64,000 nt of DNA from Streptomyces capitiformicae (GTDB taxonomy: Bacteria > Actinomycetota > Actinomycetes > Streptomycetales > Streptomycetaceae). Of this stretch, positions 26,699 to 35,013 are shown piece after piece. The first letter of the stretch is position 1. Each line of letters starts with the position of its first letter. The DNA is taken from contig NZ_CP022161.1 in assembly GCF_002214185.1 (NCBI RefSeq), forward strand, positions 806,001 through 870,000, given 5' to 3'. The position numbers were made by a program, and so were the translations under genes. A model generated the notes under the pieces. It was given only the letters and a program-made list of their open reading frames with translations. It ran no database searches and was not told where the DNA came from.

Positions 26699-27085
26699 TC
26701 AGAGACGCCGTTCGGTGAACTCGACCCGGAGAACACGCTCACCGGTGCGGACGCCTAGGCCCGAGGCGGCCAACTCCCGGACCGCATCGCGGGTCGGGTC
26801 GGCGAGCCACCACAGGTTCACGGCGGAGCCGAGGAGCAGGGCGTCCAGGTGCGGACGGGGGGTGCCCCACGGGCGGACGGCGTGGGCCTCCAGAAGGTGG
26901 CCCCCGCGCAGCCACAGCAGACAGCGGTCGTCGTCGAGGGGCGCGACGACCACGTTCAGGTCGGGGAACCGCTCGGCGGTGCGGGCGACCCACTCCACCG
27001 GCGGGACCTCGGCGTCGACGACCGTGCGCGCGAGGACCTCCACGCTCTTGGGCGGCAGACCGAGGGGGCCGTCGTCGTTGCGTGG
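26699..27085 (-). pseudogene. Unrecognised protein fragment (C-terminal part)
   Basis: About 125 codons with good coding character (LPPKSVEVLARTVVDAEVPP to the end LRVEFTERRL) but no start of their own. The frame differs from the preceding AfsR-like fragment and the two meet near 27085, so this is probably the tail of another gene joined by rearrangement. I do not recognise the family; the repeated LLWLRGGHLLEAHAVRPWG style suggests a cytoplasmic globular protein. Confidence 0.45.
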
Positions 27086-28293
27086 GCGAGGAGCGCCGCT
27101 TCGCGAGGGTGCCCGGCGGCACGGCTGCGACGCTCGGCGGAGACGAGGGCGACATGCTCCCGCAGCAGCCACTGCCGGGCGGCCCGGGCGTCGGACAGGT
27201 CGGCCGAGAGCGATTGCGTGGCTTCCGGGAGAGGCTCGGCGGTACGCGTGCGCGGCCGACGCGGATGGGTGAGTGCGGCCGCCTGCTCAGCCGCTCGGAG
27301 ATAGAACGCGATCAGTTCTCGTACGGCACCGTCACGCGCGCCGGGCGGGTCTTCGGAGAGCGTCAGCTTATGCGCGTACTCCTTGACGAGATCATGAAAT
27401 CTGTACACCTCAGGCCGCCGCTCCTGGATCAAATTGGCGTCGAGGAGTTCTTCGAGGATCTGTTCGCTCTCGCCCGGCGGGAGGCCGACGAGGGCGGCCA
27501 CCTGCCAGTCGCCGTGCCCGGACCACACATTGGGGTGCACGGTCACCGCGATCCGGTACTCCCTGCGGGGCAGCTCGGCCAGCAGCCTCGGCAGGAGCGC
27601 GTCCAGCCGGTTGAAGGAGGAGCCGCGTCCCCACGTCGAGGAGACGAGGACCAGCTTCTGTCCGGGGCGTAGTCCGAGCGCCCTGCGGTAGCGGGACCGC
27701 AGCGGCAGACTCGCCATGATCCGGTCATGGGCCGCGTCCCCGACCACCTCGGCCGCGGGCAGGGCTTCGGGACAGGTGTCGGCCAGGACATCCAGGTCCT
27801 CCCGGTGTGCCAGGGCCAGTACCCGGGGTACGACCGTCCCGTTCCGCATCAGATAGTGCCGGCCCAGGCCACCGACGGTGCGCGGCGCCCCGGGGTCGCG
27901 GTCGTCGTCGAGCCGCGACAGCTTCATGTGTCCCGCGCCGTGCGGCAGTCGGATCAGTGGGGCGCGCAGCCGTTCGGTGCCCTGCGCCCCCGCGGCGAGG
28001 GCCAGGTCGAAGTCGGTGCGTACCGCTTCCTCCCATGGGATCACGGAGCCGAGGCGGTCGGGGAGCGAGCGCTCGGCTCCCCGGTTGAACGCGTGCGGTG
28101 CCATCGTGAACGCCACCTGGATCCGCAGATCGGACTCCAGCAGTGACAGCAGATCCCTCAGCCGCTGCCCGTACACCTCGGTGTGGACGACGACGAGGAC
28201 TCTCTTGCAGCCGGTCAGCGTCAGCCATTGAGCCTTCGCCAACTTGAATTCGCAGGTCAAAGGGCTGGTGTGACCGCTGCTCGGGGTGCTCAC
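27083..28293 (-). pseudogene. Mosaic: IS-end leader, glycosyltransferase-like N-terminus, AfsR-like fragment
   Basis: One open frame built of three unrelated parts. The first about 27 residues are encoded by the terminal repeat of the neighbouring IS element. About 240 residues follow that resemble a CDP-glycerol/GT-B-like transferase (VLVVVHTEVYGQRLRDLL, VVGDAAHDRI, VHPNVWSGHGDW). At about residue 260 the sequence switches to a SARP/AfsR-type winged-helix and TPR segment (VGLPPGESEQILEELLDANL, YRFHDLVKEYA). Coding character ends near 27085. The switch lacks the remainder of the transferase, so this is a deletion fusion and not a functional gene. Confidence 0.65.
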
Positions 28294-28326
28294 GCTGATC
28301 GTGGGCGGGAGTCTACGGAGAAGATC
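28229..28326 (-). repeat. Inner terminal inverted repeat of IS5-like copy 1
   Basis: Read on the minus strand it starts GATCTTCTCCGTAGACT and ends TTCAAGTTGGCG plus AAGGCTCA. It pairs with 30909-31006 and resembles, more weakly, the ends of copy 2. It carries an outward frame STPSSGHTSPLT that is conserved in the partner repeat. Confidence 0.7.
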
Positions 28327-28331
28327 ATCCG

Positions 28332-29164
28332 TCAGCGGTTGACTTCGAGGTTCGTCAGGACGAGCAGGGCGCGCAGGAGTTGGGTGGCGCGGGCGGGGTC
28401 GGTGCGGAGCTTGGTGAGGATCCGCCAGTTCTTGAGGTGGGCAAAGCCGTGCTCGACCGGCGCACGTCCGACGGAGAGGACGCGGTTGGCTTCCTTCTGG
28501 CCTGGGGTGAGCTTGTGGGTGCGGGTGGCTGCGTAGCCGGTGACGATCACGGGGTCGAGGATGTCGTTGTCCAGGCCACGGACGCCGAGGTCGGCCAGCG
28601 CCCCGAGGCCGGCGGCGCGCAGGTGGGCCAGGATGTGGTCGTGGCGGGCGGCGGTGTTGTCGTGGGTGCGGCCGGGCCGGGCGGCGGATATTCAGATCAG
28701 GCGGCCCTTCTCGTCAGTCAGGGCGAGAAAGTACAGGCCGTGGCTGTGGTGCTTGCCGGAATGGTTTCGCCGCTCGGCCTTGCCGGTGCGCCGCCTGGTG
28801 CGGATGAGGGTGCCGTCGATCAGGACCACCTCCCCGCCCTGCTTGGCGACCTTCTTCAGAGCGCGGCCCAGGCGCGGTGCCTGGGGGCGAGCAGTCCGAT
28901 CAGCTCGTCGCGCCGGCGGCGGACGGTGGACTCGGACACGTCGTTGCCACCGGCCATGTCTGCCAGGCGCTGGTCGTGGCGCAGTACGGCCAGGACGATC
29001 ACCGCGATCTTCCCCGGCGGCAGGATCCGCCACCTGGACCGAATCGCTTTGAGATGGCGCCTGAGCAGATCCGCGAGGTGGTTGGCGGTGTGCGTGGACA
29101 GCGGCAGACGGCATTGGTAGACATGCGGGCAGGTGTCCTTGGCGCGCTCTTTGGTATTCGTCAC
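28332..29164 (-). pseudogene. IS5-family transposase, frameshifted and with a nonsense codon
   Basis: About 275 codons homologous to the intact transposase at 36943. The N-terminal part (28856-29164) runs into a C-run near 28880-28890 that reads CCCCC where the frame needs one more C; translation resumes one frame away (RALKKVAKQGG). Near 28690 a TGA stands where the intact copy has a Trp codon (GRLI, stop, ISAARPGR). The DDE region (VVLIDGTLIRTRRRTG) and the C-terminal APVEHGFAHLKNWRIL are otherwise well kept. The shift alone could be programmed, as in some IS5 members, but the TGA makes it a pseudogene. Confidence 0.85.
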
Positions 29165-29229
29165 ATAATTCCAACAGACGCCGGGGGCACGCGGTTACGC
29201 TCGCCGCGCTTCCTCAGGGGCACAACAAG

Positions 29230-30261
29230 TTACTGGATGCTCCAGCGGTGGGGATGCTCGGGATCGTTGGGACAGGCGAATACGTTGAGCTCACCCCAGC
29301 GGCCCACAGTGACCTCCGTGGGAGTGGCGTAACGGTGAGTGGGCTGGTTTTGGTCCTCCAGCGGTTTCCAGCTGCCGGTGCCGCCGTCCCATTCCGAGCT
29401 GTCGATGGTCAGCAGCAGGTGCATCGGTGTCGTACAGGTCAAACAGTCCATGGGGTACGGGTCGGTCGCATGCCAGGAGGCGAAGCCGCCCACGCGCCAG
29501 CCGGGCGGGATGGACAAGTCGTACTGGTAGCCGAGCGGCTCTGTCGCGCTTTCGTCCGCCGTCTGCTCGGCCTCCCCTTCCAGGGCTTCCTCCCAGGCGT
29601 CGATCCGGGCGCACAGTTCCTCGGGCAGAAGGCCGGTGAACGGGTAGGTGAACACCTGCTCCGGGTGCAGCACACAGGGCTCGGGCACGAAGGCGTCGGA
29701 CCCGACGACCAGCGGCTGTGGCGGCGTGGTCAGCACCTCGCCGACCTCCCACGACCGCCGCCAGCGCAGGTGTAGCTCCAGGTCGTACCGGCTCGGGCCG
29801 TGCGCGTTGAAGGGACACCAGAACACTTGAAGTAGATCGCAGTCGCCCGGCCCTGCCGGCAGGTCTGGCACATTCCGCCGGTACAGCTGCGCGAGGCCGA
29901 TCATCGGCAGCGGGTCGGTCTCGGATGCCCCGGGGATCCGGTGCTCCCGGTACAGCTCGCCCAGGAGCTTCCGTTCCTCATCCGTCGGGCCGGGAGCCTG
30001 CTCGCGGGCCCATGCGGAAGCCAGAACCTGCCGATAGCGACGGATGTCAGCCGGGCGTCGACCACGCCCACGGCCGTGTGCCTCGCCGCATACCGGCCAC
30101 GGCTCGTCCGCCGGCCACAGCATAGGACCGCCCACGGAACTGGCTGAAAGGTCTGGTATGCCCGGCCGTGGATGGAGCCGAGTTGTCGTCCCCCGAAAGA
30201 CGGCCAGTTCCGGGAAGAGCGCCTCGACATCGAGAGGGCGCGCGGGCGTGGTCCTCGTCAT
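29230..30261 (-). CDS. DUF1963/YwqG-like protein
   Basis: A 343-residue cytoplasmic protein starting at ATG 30261. Family marks are the early GGPMLWPADEPWPVC, the QLYRRNVPDLPAGPGDCDLLQVFWCPF block, the YDLSIPPGWRVGGF stretch and the closing tail NDPEHPHRWSIQ. YwqG-like proteins are widespread in bacteria without an established function. It lies inside an IS5-like element between the winged-helix ORF and the dead transposase, so it is probably a captured passenger. The frame is intact. Confidence 0.75.
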   Translation of the reverse strand: MTRTTPARPLDVEALFPELAVFRGTTTRLHPRPGIPDLSASSVGGPMLWPADEPWPVCGEAHGRGRGRRPADIRRYRQVLASAWAREQAPGPTDEERKLLGELYREHRIPGASETDPLPMIGLAQLYRRNVPDLPAGPGDCDLLQVFWCPFNAHGPSRYDLELHLRWRRSWEVGEVLTTPPQPLVVGSDAFVPEPCVLHPEQVFTYPFTGLLPEELCARIDAWEEALEGEAEQTADESATEPLGYQYDLSIPPGWRVGGFASWHATDPYPMDCLTCTTPMHLLLTIDSSEWDGGTGSWKPLEDQNQPTHRYATPTEVTVGRWGELNVFACPNDPEHPHRWSIQ

Positions 30262-30384
30262 GGACGCGACCTTAGACGCCTGAAAGCTCCGGTCACCGAG
30301 CACCCCCGGCAGCTTTACCCCAGCACCGGCGCTGTCAGAGCCCGTTTTCGTGTAACAGAGCCAATCAGGCGGCTGCGTCACCGC

Positions 30385-30840
30385 TCATAGGCGGGTGGTG
30401 AACTGGCCGTCGGGCATTTTCCGCAGCCAGCCGCGGTCAGTCAGTCTGACCAGCCTCCCTCGCAGCGGTTCCAGCTTGGACCGCACGCTGACGTCCACTC
30501 CCAGCATCTCGCCGACCTGCCGAGTCATGACCGGTCCGCCGGCCTGTCGCACGGCGGCGAGGATGCGCTGGTAGTCCGGCGGGAGCATGGTCGCCTCCAC
30601 GCCCGGCTCGCGGTGCGGGATCAGCATCACCGCTCGGCCGCCCACCTGCACGGGAGCCGGCACGATCGAAGCGCGTTCGTCGGCGAGCTGCTCACTCACC
30701 CGCTCAAAGACACGTTCGGCGACGGCGAGTTCGTCCCGCTCTGTTCGCACCTCCGCCAGCTGCTTGACCAGCTGCTCTTCGAGTTCAACCAGTTCCACAC
30801 GTCGTGCGGTGATCCGTTCCAGCAGCTCGGGATCCAGCAT
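30385..30840 (-). CDS. Coiled-coil plus winged-helix protein linked to the IS5-like element
   Basis: A 151-residue protein from ATG 30840. Residues about 8-60 are a heptad-rich coiled coil (LEEQLVKQLAEVRTERDEL). A short beta segment GGRAVMLIPHR follows. Residues about 95-150 form a winged helix (LPPDYQRILAAVRQAGGPV, LEPLRGRLVRLTDRGWLRK, MPDGQFTTRL). A decayed homologue sits in the same relative place in copy 2 of the element. A DNA-binding accessory or regulator of the element is likely (inference); a host gene captured twice is less likely. Confidence 0.7.
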   Translation of the reverse strand: MLDPELLERITARRVELVELEEQLVKQLAEVRTERDELAVAERVFERVSEQLADERASIVPAPVQVGGRAVMLIPHREPGVEATMLPPDYQRILAAVRQAGGPVMTRQVGEMLGVDVSVRSKLEPLRGRLVRLTDRGWLRKMPDGQFTTRL

Positions 30841-30908
30841 GCACAGGATCGTAGAAGGCCGTCCGGCCGCAGCGGGCAAGAACTGGCGAACCAACCGCCC
30901 CGCCAGAC

Positions 30909-31006
30909 GATCTTCTCCGCAGACTGACGCCCACGACCAGCATGAGCACCCCGACAGACCGGCACACCAGCCCTTTGACCAGCGACTTCAAGTTGGCGGA
31001 GGCTCA
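30909..31006 (+). repeat. Outer terminal inverted repeat of IS5-like copy 1
   Basis: Begins GATCTTCTCCGCAGACTGAC and ends TTCAAGTTGGCGGAGGCTCA. It is the partner of 28229-28326 (14 mismatches in 98). Like its partner it contains an outward-facing start (ATGAGCACCCCGACA) and frame. Confidence 0.7.
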
Positions 31007-31081
31007 GGGCAGGACCTCCGCATCAGGGATCGCTGCCCATGGACGCCTAAGATCACCCGCGATTCCGATCCGCCAGAGGCC

Positions 31082-32150
31082 CTCTAGCCTCGCGCTTTCA
31101 CGAGCATGCCTGTCCATGCCTTGGTCAAATAAGCAGAGAGTGCTCCTGACTTGCAACGATGGGACTTGTCGAGGGCCCTGCCAGCTGCACGGAAAGAAGC
31201 ACTCTCCAGGTGAGCAAGCGTATCGGGCTGTATCCGCGTGTCCGCGTCGAGGGCGGTGGCAGCGGAGCGGTCTCGCAGGCCGGTGCCGTGCTGCTGGTCG
31301 AGACGGTCCGCAAGGTGGGCCTGGACCCCACGATATGGGCGGCACTGGCGCCGTGGCGCAAGCCGCGGGCAGTGCACGACCCGGGCAAGGTCCTGCTGGA
31401 TGTCGCGCTCGGAGTCGCTCGGGGCGGGGACTGCCTCGCCGACGTCGCCCTGCTGCGGGCCGAGGCGGACGTGTTCGGCCCGGTGGCGTCCGACCCCACG
31501 GCTCCCGGCTCATCGGCGCCCTGGCCGCAGCCGGACCGAAGGCGCTCGCAGCGATCCGGTCGGCGCGGGCCGAAGGGCGGGCCCGTGTCTGGGAACTGGC
31601 CGGGGCGAACGGTCCGGCCGCTGGCGGGCAGGTGATCGTGGACATCGACGGGGGCTGGTCCTTGCGCACTCCGAGCAGCAGGACACCACCGCGACCTGGA
31701 AGAAGACCTTCGGCCATCACCCGCTCGTCGCGTTCGTCGACCACGGCCCAGCCGGTTCCGGAGAGCCGGTAGCCACCCTGCTGCGGCCCGGCAACGCCGG
31801 CTCCAACACCGCCTCCGACCACATCGCGACCGCCCAACTCGCCCTGGCGCAACTCCCCAAACACCTGCGGCGGGGACGGCAGACACTGATCCGCACCGAC
31901 TCCGCCGGCGGCACCCACGCCTTCCTCGACTGGCTCTCCAAGCCTGGCCGGTGGCTGTCCTATTCCGTCGGATTGACCATCACCGACGCCATCCACCAGG
32001 CCGTGCTGAAGATCCCGAAGAAGGCGTGGACACCCGCCTATGACACCGACGGCACCGAACGGCCCGGCGCCTGGGTCGAAGAGATCACCGACATACCCGA
32101 CCTGACCACCTGGCCCAAGGACATGCGGCTGCCCCCTCTTGGAACGAGAG
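31082..32150 (+). mobile_element. IS1380-family element, copy A (decayed, right end lost)
   Basis: The left end CTCTAGCCTCGCGCTTTCA (31082-31100) is identical to the left end of copy B at 35011, fixing the boundary. Similarity to copy B continues through the leader and the transposase, then is lost near 32130, so the right terminal repeat is missing. Confidence 0.75.
31210..32150 (+). pseudogene. IS1380-family transposase, copy A, two frameshifts and truncated
   Basis: Starts at GTG 31210 (SKRIGLYPRVRVEGG). Compared with copy B a base is missing near 31500 (after VASDPT), moving the frame; a second shift lies near 31655 (after VIVDIDG). From there the frame reads LVLAHSEQQDTTATWKKTFG through GPAGSGEPVATLLRPGNAGS and RRGRQTLIRTDSAGGTH, ending in similarity at WPKDMRL. 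About 100 C-terminal residues and the last DDE acidic residue are missing. Not functional. Confidence 0.85.
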
Positions 32151-32398
32151 AAGCCGGGACACGCCGGCTGCCTGCCACAGACCGCGTGCGTGGCCCCTCA
32201 AATCCTCATACACCAGCATTCACTTCGTCATGTGTCCGGCGTCACCCTCGAATCCGAAAATTTACCGGCGAGTAAGGATATTTGACCCTGGTTGTCGAGC
32301 CGAATCGATCCTAGGTTCACCAATGTCATTCACGGACACCGGTTGGGAAACCGTCGTCGCGAGTCGACGGTCCCGTTGAGAGAGTAAGGGGATCAACG

Positions 32399-33301
32399 AT
32401 GGCAGGCGGCAGGTCACGTAACAAGCGGCGATTCAAGATCCGGCTGATCGCCGGATTGGCAGCAGTCGGACTGTCTGGCATCGCCGTGTTCACGGCGAAT
32501 GCCGCCGACAATACCATCGACGGCACCCTCGACTACGTCGCACTCGGAGATTCGTACTCCTCTGGCCACGGCGCGAGCAGTACGTACACGGGGGCCGCCA
32601 ACACCACCTGCAAGAGGAACGACTTGGCCTATCCGAATGTCTTCTTCGCGAAATACGTGGCCTCCGAACAGCCGTCCAAGTCGTCCAGCATGTTCAACGG
32701 GGCGTGCACCGGGGCGAAGATACAGGATGTCATTGACGACCAGCTCGGCAGTGTAACAGGCTCTGTCGAAATGGTGACCATCACTATTGGTGGGAATGAT
32801 GTGCACTTCGCCGACGTCGCCAGAACCTGTGTCCTGAACGGTTCGGCGGTCTGCGCACAGGCGTTGAACGAAGCCAGTCCGAAAATTCCGACGCTGCGGC
32901 AGCCGCTCACCGATCTCCTCGCTCAGATACGCAGCCGGGCGCCGATCGCCAACATCGTCATTTCCGGGTATCCGAAAATTTTCGCCACCGGAGATTGCGG
33001 CGCCTTGTCCATCTCGGAAGACAACCGGGACCGCATGAGGGGCCTTCAAGAATTGATGAATGACCTGATCCGGGAAGTGGCGGCGGCCAGCGATCGGGTT
33101 CAGTACGCCGATCCGGATGGCCTCTTCAACGGCCACCGGGTGTGTGACACCGGCGATCTGTGGATCAATCAGGTGAGCGACGCAATCGCGCAGCTGGATA
33201 CCGGGGCGGCCTACCACCCCAACGCGAACGGCCACGCGGCCATGGCCGACGCGGTCTTCCAGGCCGCCCTGGGCGGCGCCATCGGGCCCCAGGCCAGCTA
33301 G
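32399..33301 (+). CDS. Secreted SGNH/GDSL esterase-lipase
   Basis: A 300-residue exported hydrolase. Residues 1-35 form a signal peptide (KKRR-type basic start, Ala/Gly core, TANAAD end). Block I GDSYSSGHG carries the catalytic Ser, block III GGNDV the oxyanion Asn, and the catalytic His is in YHPNANGH near the C-terminus. Six Cys suit three disulfides, as in the Streptomyces scabies esterase and related lipases. AAGGGGA precedes the ATG. Base composition is lower in GC than the surrounding genes, and it sits between two IS1380 remnants, both signs of transfer. Confidence 0.9.
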   Translation: MAGGRSRNKRRFKIRLIAGLAAVGLSGIAVFTANAADNTIDGTLDYVALGDSYSSGHGASSTYTGAANTTCKRNDLAYPNVFFAKYVASEQPSKSSSMFNGACTGAKIQDVIDDQLGSVTGSVEMVTITIGGNDVHFADVARTCVLNGSAVCAQALNEASPKIPTLRQPLTDLLAQIRSRAPIANIVISGYPKIFATGDCGALSISEDNRDRMRGLQELMNDLIREVAAASDRVQYADPDGLFNGHRVCDTGDLWINQVSDAIAQLDTGAAYHPNANGHAAMADAVFQAALGGAIGPQAS

Positions 33302-33363
33302 CCATCCACCTCAGGACCGATCATTCCGGTCCGCGCCAATTCCTGTAAGGAGTGCACCCACTC

Positions 33364-34416
33364 ATGCCCCCCAAAGGCTCTCGCGCTCGACGTCCTCGGC
33401 CTCTCAAGGCCGCCGCCTTCGGCCTCGGGCTGCTCACCGTCCTCAGCGTCGCCGGCATCGGTATCGCCAACGAGGACAGCGGCAGAGCCAGTACCGCCAA
33501 CACTGTGAAGGCTGCTGATGCCAGTCGGCGCGACGAGGTCTTCGATCTTGTTAATGCCGCCAACATCCCTGGGCTGGACGCCTTCTCAGTCGGCATCGAT
33601 CCGATTGCAGAAAAGATCGGTGTGCACCTATTTGTCCCAGAGGGCCTGCCGGTCGCTGCGGAGGCAGCACTCAAATTCGGTGACGATGTCACGGTAACCG
33701 TCCAGGAAGCTTCGGCGCCGGTCCCGCATATCAACGTGAGCGGCGGTGCGTCGATCGGTAACGTCGGTTTTGGGACATGCACGGCGGCTTTCGCTGTCGG
33801 GCTCGCCAACGGGCAGTCGGGATTCCTCACCGCTGGACACTGTTTCAGCCCCCAGACCGCCGCCAACCAGCAGACCGTCCTGATCGGCTCGGTGGGGGCA
33901 ACCGGGCACTCATTCAATTACGGCCCGTCCGATCACGGAATATACGCCCTGAACGACAGCCCCAACACCAACGACGCGTTGCCCCAGGTCACTGACGACA
34001 ACGGGACCCACCCGGTCCGGGGAATCACCGAACCGACAGTCGGCACGGAGATCTGCAAGCACGGCATCACCACCGGAACGACCTGCGGGAAGGTGACTCT
34101 CGTGAACACCCGGGTCACCTATGCAGCGTCGAATACCCGGCCGAGTACGCAGATAAACGGTGTGATCCAGAGCGATCTGTGCTCGGAGCCCGGCGACAGT
34201 GGCAGTGCGGTCTATACCCGACCGGCGGCAGGCAACAACACCGCTGTCAACGCCGTCGCAGTCCACAGTGGAGGAAGCACCTTCAAGCAAGGTACCAAGC
34301 AAGTGTGCGGCGAGAAGGCGGGATTTAACAACGTCGCCTACCACGTCCCGCTGTCCGCCACCCCCGCCAAGAGCACCAACCCGTTCGATGACGTCTTCAT
34401 CAAGGTCGCTCCCTGA
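33364..34416 (+). CDS. Secreted trypsin-like (chymotrypsin-fold) serine protease
   Basis: A 350-residue protein. ATG 33364 is taken as the start, with AAGGAG upstream; a GTG at 33352 is possible. A signal/anchor segment at about residues 18-36 is followed by an approximately 80-residue propeptide-like region. The mature domain carries His in LTAGHC, Asp in SDHGIYAL and Ser in GDSGSAVY, the triad order of S1 proteases such as alpha-lytic protease and streptogrisins. Paired Cys around His and Ser support the fold. It follows the esterase by about 60 bp and may share its transcript; both are cargo-like genes between IS1380 copies. Confidence 0.85.
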   Translation: MPPKGSRARRPRPLKAAAFGLGLLTVLSVAGIGIANEDSGRASTANTVKAADASRRDEVFDLVNAANIPGLDAFSVGIDPIAEKIGVHLFVPEGLPVAAEAALKFGDDVTVTVQEASAPVPHINVSGGASIGNVGFGTCTAAFAVGLANGQSGFLTAGHCFSPQTAANQQTVLIGSVGATGHSFNYGPSDHGIYALNDSPNTNDALPQVTDDNGTHPVRGITEPTVGTEICKHGITTGTTCGKVTLVNTRVTYAASNTRPSTQINGVIQSDLCSEPGDSGSAVYTRPAAGNNTAVNAVAVHSGGSTFKQGTKQVCGEKAGFNNVAYHVPLSATPAKSTNPFDDVFIKVAP

Positions 34417-34501
34417 CCTCCAATGTGACGGCGGCTTCCCGAGGCCCAACGGTCCGTCAGATCCGGGGACTCGAGGATCGTTGCAAAACAGGTTCGGTTG
34501 A

Positions 34502-34630
34502 TCAGGCCGCGAGCGGTTTGGACAGACGCTCGGCCGGGGTTTCCCGGCCGAGCGTCTTGCGTGGGCGGCCGATGAGTTCGGCGGCGACAGTGTCCAGCTC
34601 CTCGCGGGTATGGCGGGAAAGGTCAGTGAC
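34502..34630 (-). pseudogene. IS30-family transposase, C-terminal fragment
   Basis: About 42 codons on the minus strand read DLSRHTREELDTVAAEL, then GRPRKTLGRETPAERLSK and the stop at 34504-34502. This is the classical C-terminus of IS30-type transposases (the RPRKTLGWETPAE block). Nothing upstream on that strand continues the frame, so only the tail remains. Confidence 0.8.
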
Positions 34631-34684
34631 CTCTTTCCCACCTGCTGATCGGTCAGCTGGTTGATGCCCTGCCGTACTCAACGA

Positions 34685-34742
34685 CGAAGCTCCTGGTGGA
34701 CGGGCTCACGACCAAGATCACCCGCAGTCACCAGGAGCTTCG
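34685..34742. repeat. Perfect 14-bp inverted repeat
   Basis: CGAAGCTCCTGGTG (34685-34698) pairs with CACCAGGAGCTTCG (34729-34742) across a 30-nt loop. It lies directly before the IS5-type fragment and may be part of that element's end structure; no T-run follows. Confidence 0.6.
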
Positions 34743-34743
34743 C

Positions 34744-34835
34744 GTGCTTGTCTACCCGTCGCCGATCGACCTGCCGGTCGCACCCTTCGGTGCCTGACCG
34801 GACAACTCGTCTCCCGGCGCCGGCAGACCGGGACC
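34744..34835 (+). pseudogene. IS5-like transposase, N-terminal fragment
   Basis: About 30 codons read VLVYPSPIDLPV, then after a shift LRCLTGQLVSRRRQTGT, matching the start of a Streptomyces IS5-type transposase (VYPSSIDLSSSTLRFLTG as I recall it). The rest is absent: the sequence switches to a regulator fragment near 34838. Confidence 0.55.
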
Positions 34836-34840
34836 GGTGG

Positions 34841-35013
34841 CCACGCCTCGCACCCCCGGGCACCTGGTGGCCGCCGTACGCCTGGTGCAGTCCGGCGACG
34901 CCCTGCTCGCGCCCACGATCACCCGCCGCCTGATCGAGCGCTTCGCCCACCGCGAGGAAGCCCGCCCGGCCGGGAGCCACCGAGACCTGTCCGGACTGAC
35001 CCCGCGCGAGCTC
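34841..35013 (+). pseudogene. LuxR-type response-regulator fragment
   Basis: About 55 codons read LVAAVRLVQSGDALLAPTIT, RRLIERFAHREE and finally DLSGLTPREL, i.e. the linker and the first helix of a NarL/LuxR output domain. The frame is cut exactly where the IS1380 copy B left end begins (GAG/CTCTAGCC), so the insertion interrupted a response-regulator gene whose remainder is no longer adjacent. Confidence 0.75.

Larger units (their letters stand above)
28229..31006 (-). mobile_element. IS5-like element, copy 1, with two extra ORFs and about 98-bp inverted repeats
   Basis: The ends 28229-28326 and 30909-31006 are inverted copies of each other, 84 of 98 positions identical without gaps. Inside, all on the minus strand, are a winged-helix ORF, a DUF1963-like ORF and a decayed IS5-type transposase. 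Copy 2 at 36246-37879 has the same order (repeat, winged-helix ORF, transposase, repeat) without the middle gene, so the DUF1963 gene looks like an acquired passenger. Confidence 0.6.
34417..35010. other. Gene-free stretch made of transposase and regulator fragments
   Basis: About 600 bp between the protease and IS1380 copy B contain no intact gene. In order they hold the end of an IS30-type transposase (minus), a perfect hairpin, the first codons of an IS5-type transposase (plus) and a response-regulator fragment (plus), each listed separately. Confidence 0.7.

Noticed and set aside
28856..29164. Programmed frameshift making copy 1 of the IS5-type transposase functional
   Set aside because: The C-run could permit slippage, but an additional in-frame TGA near 28690 replaces a Trp codon, so no full-length product is expected.
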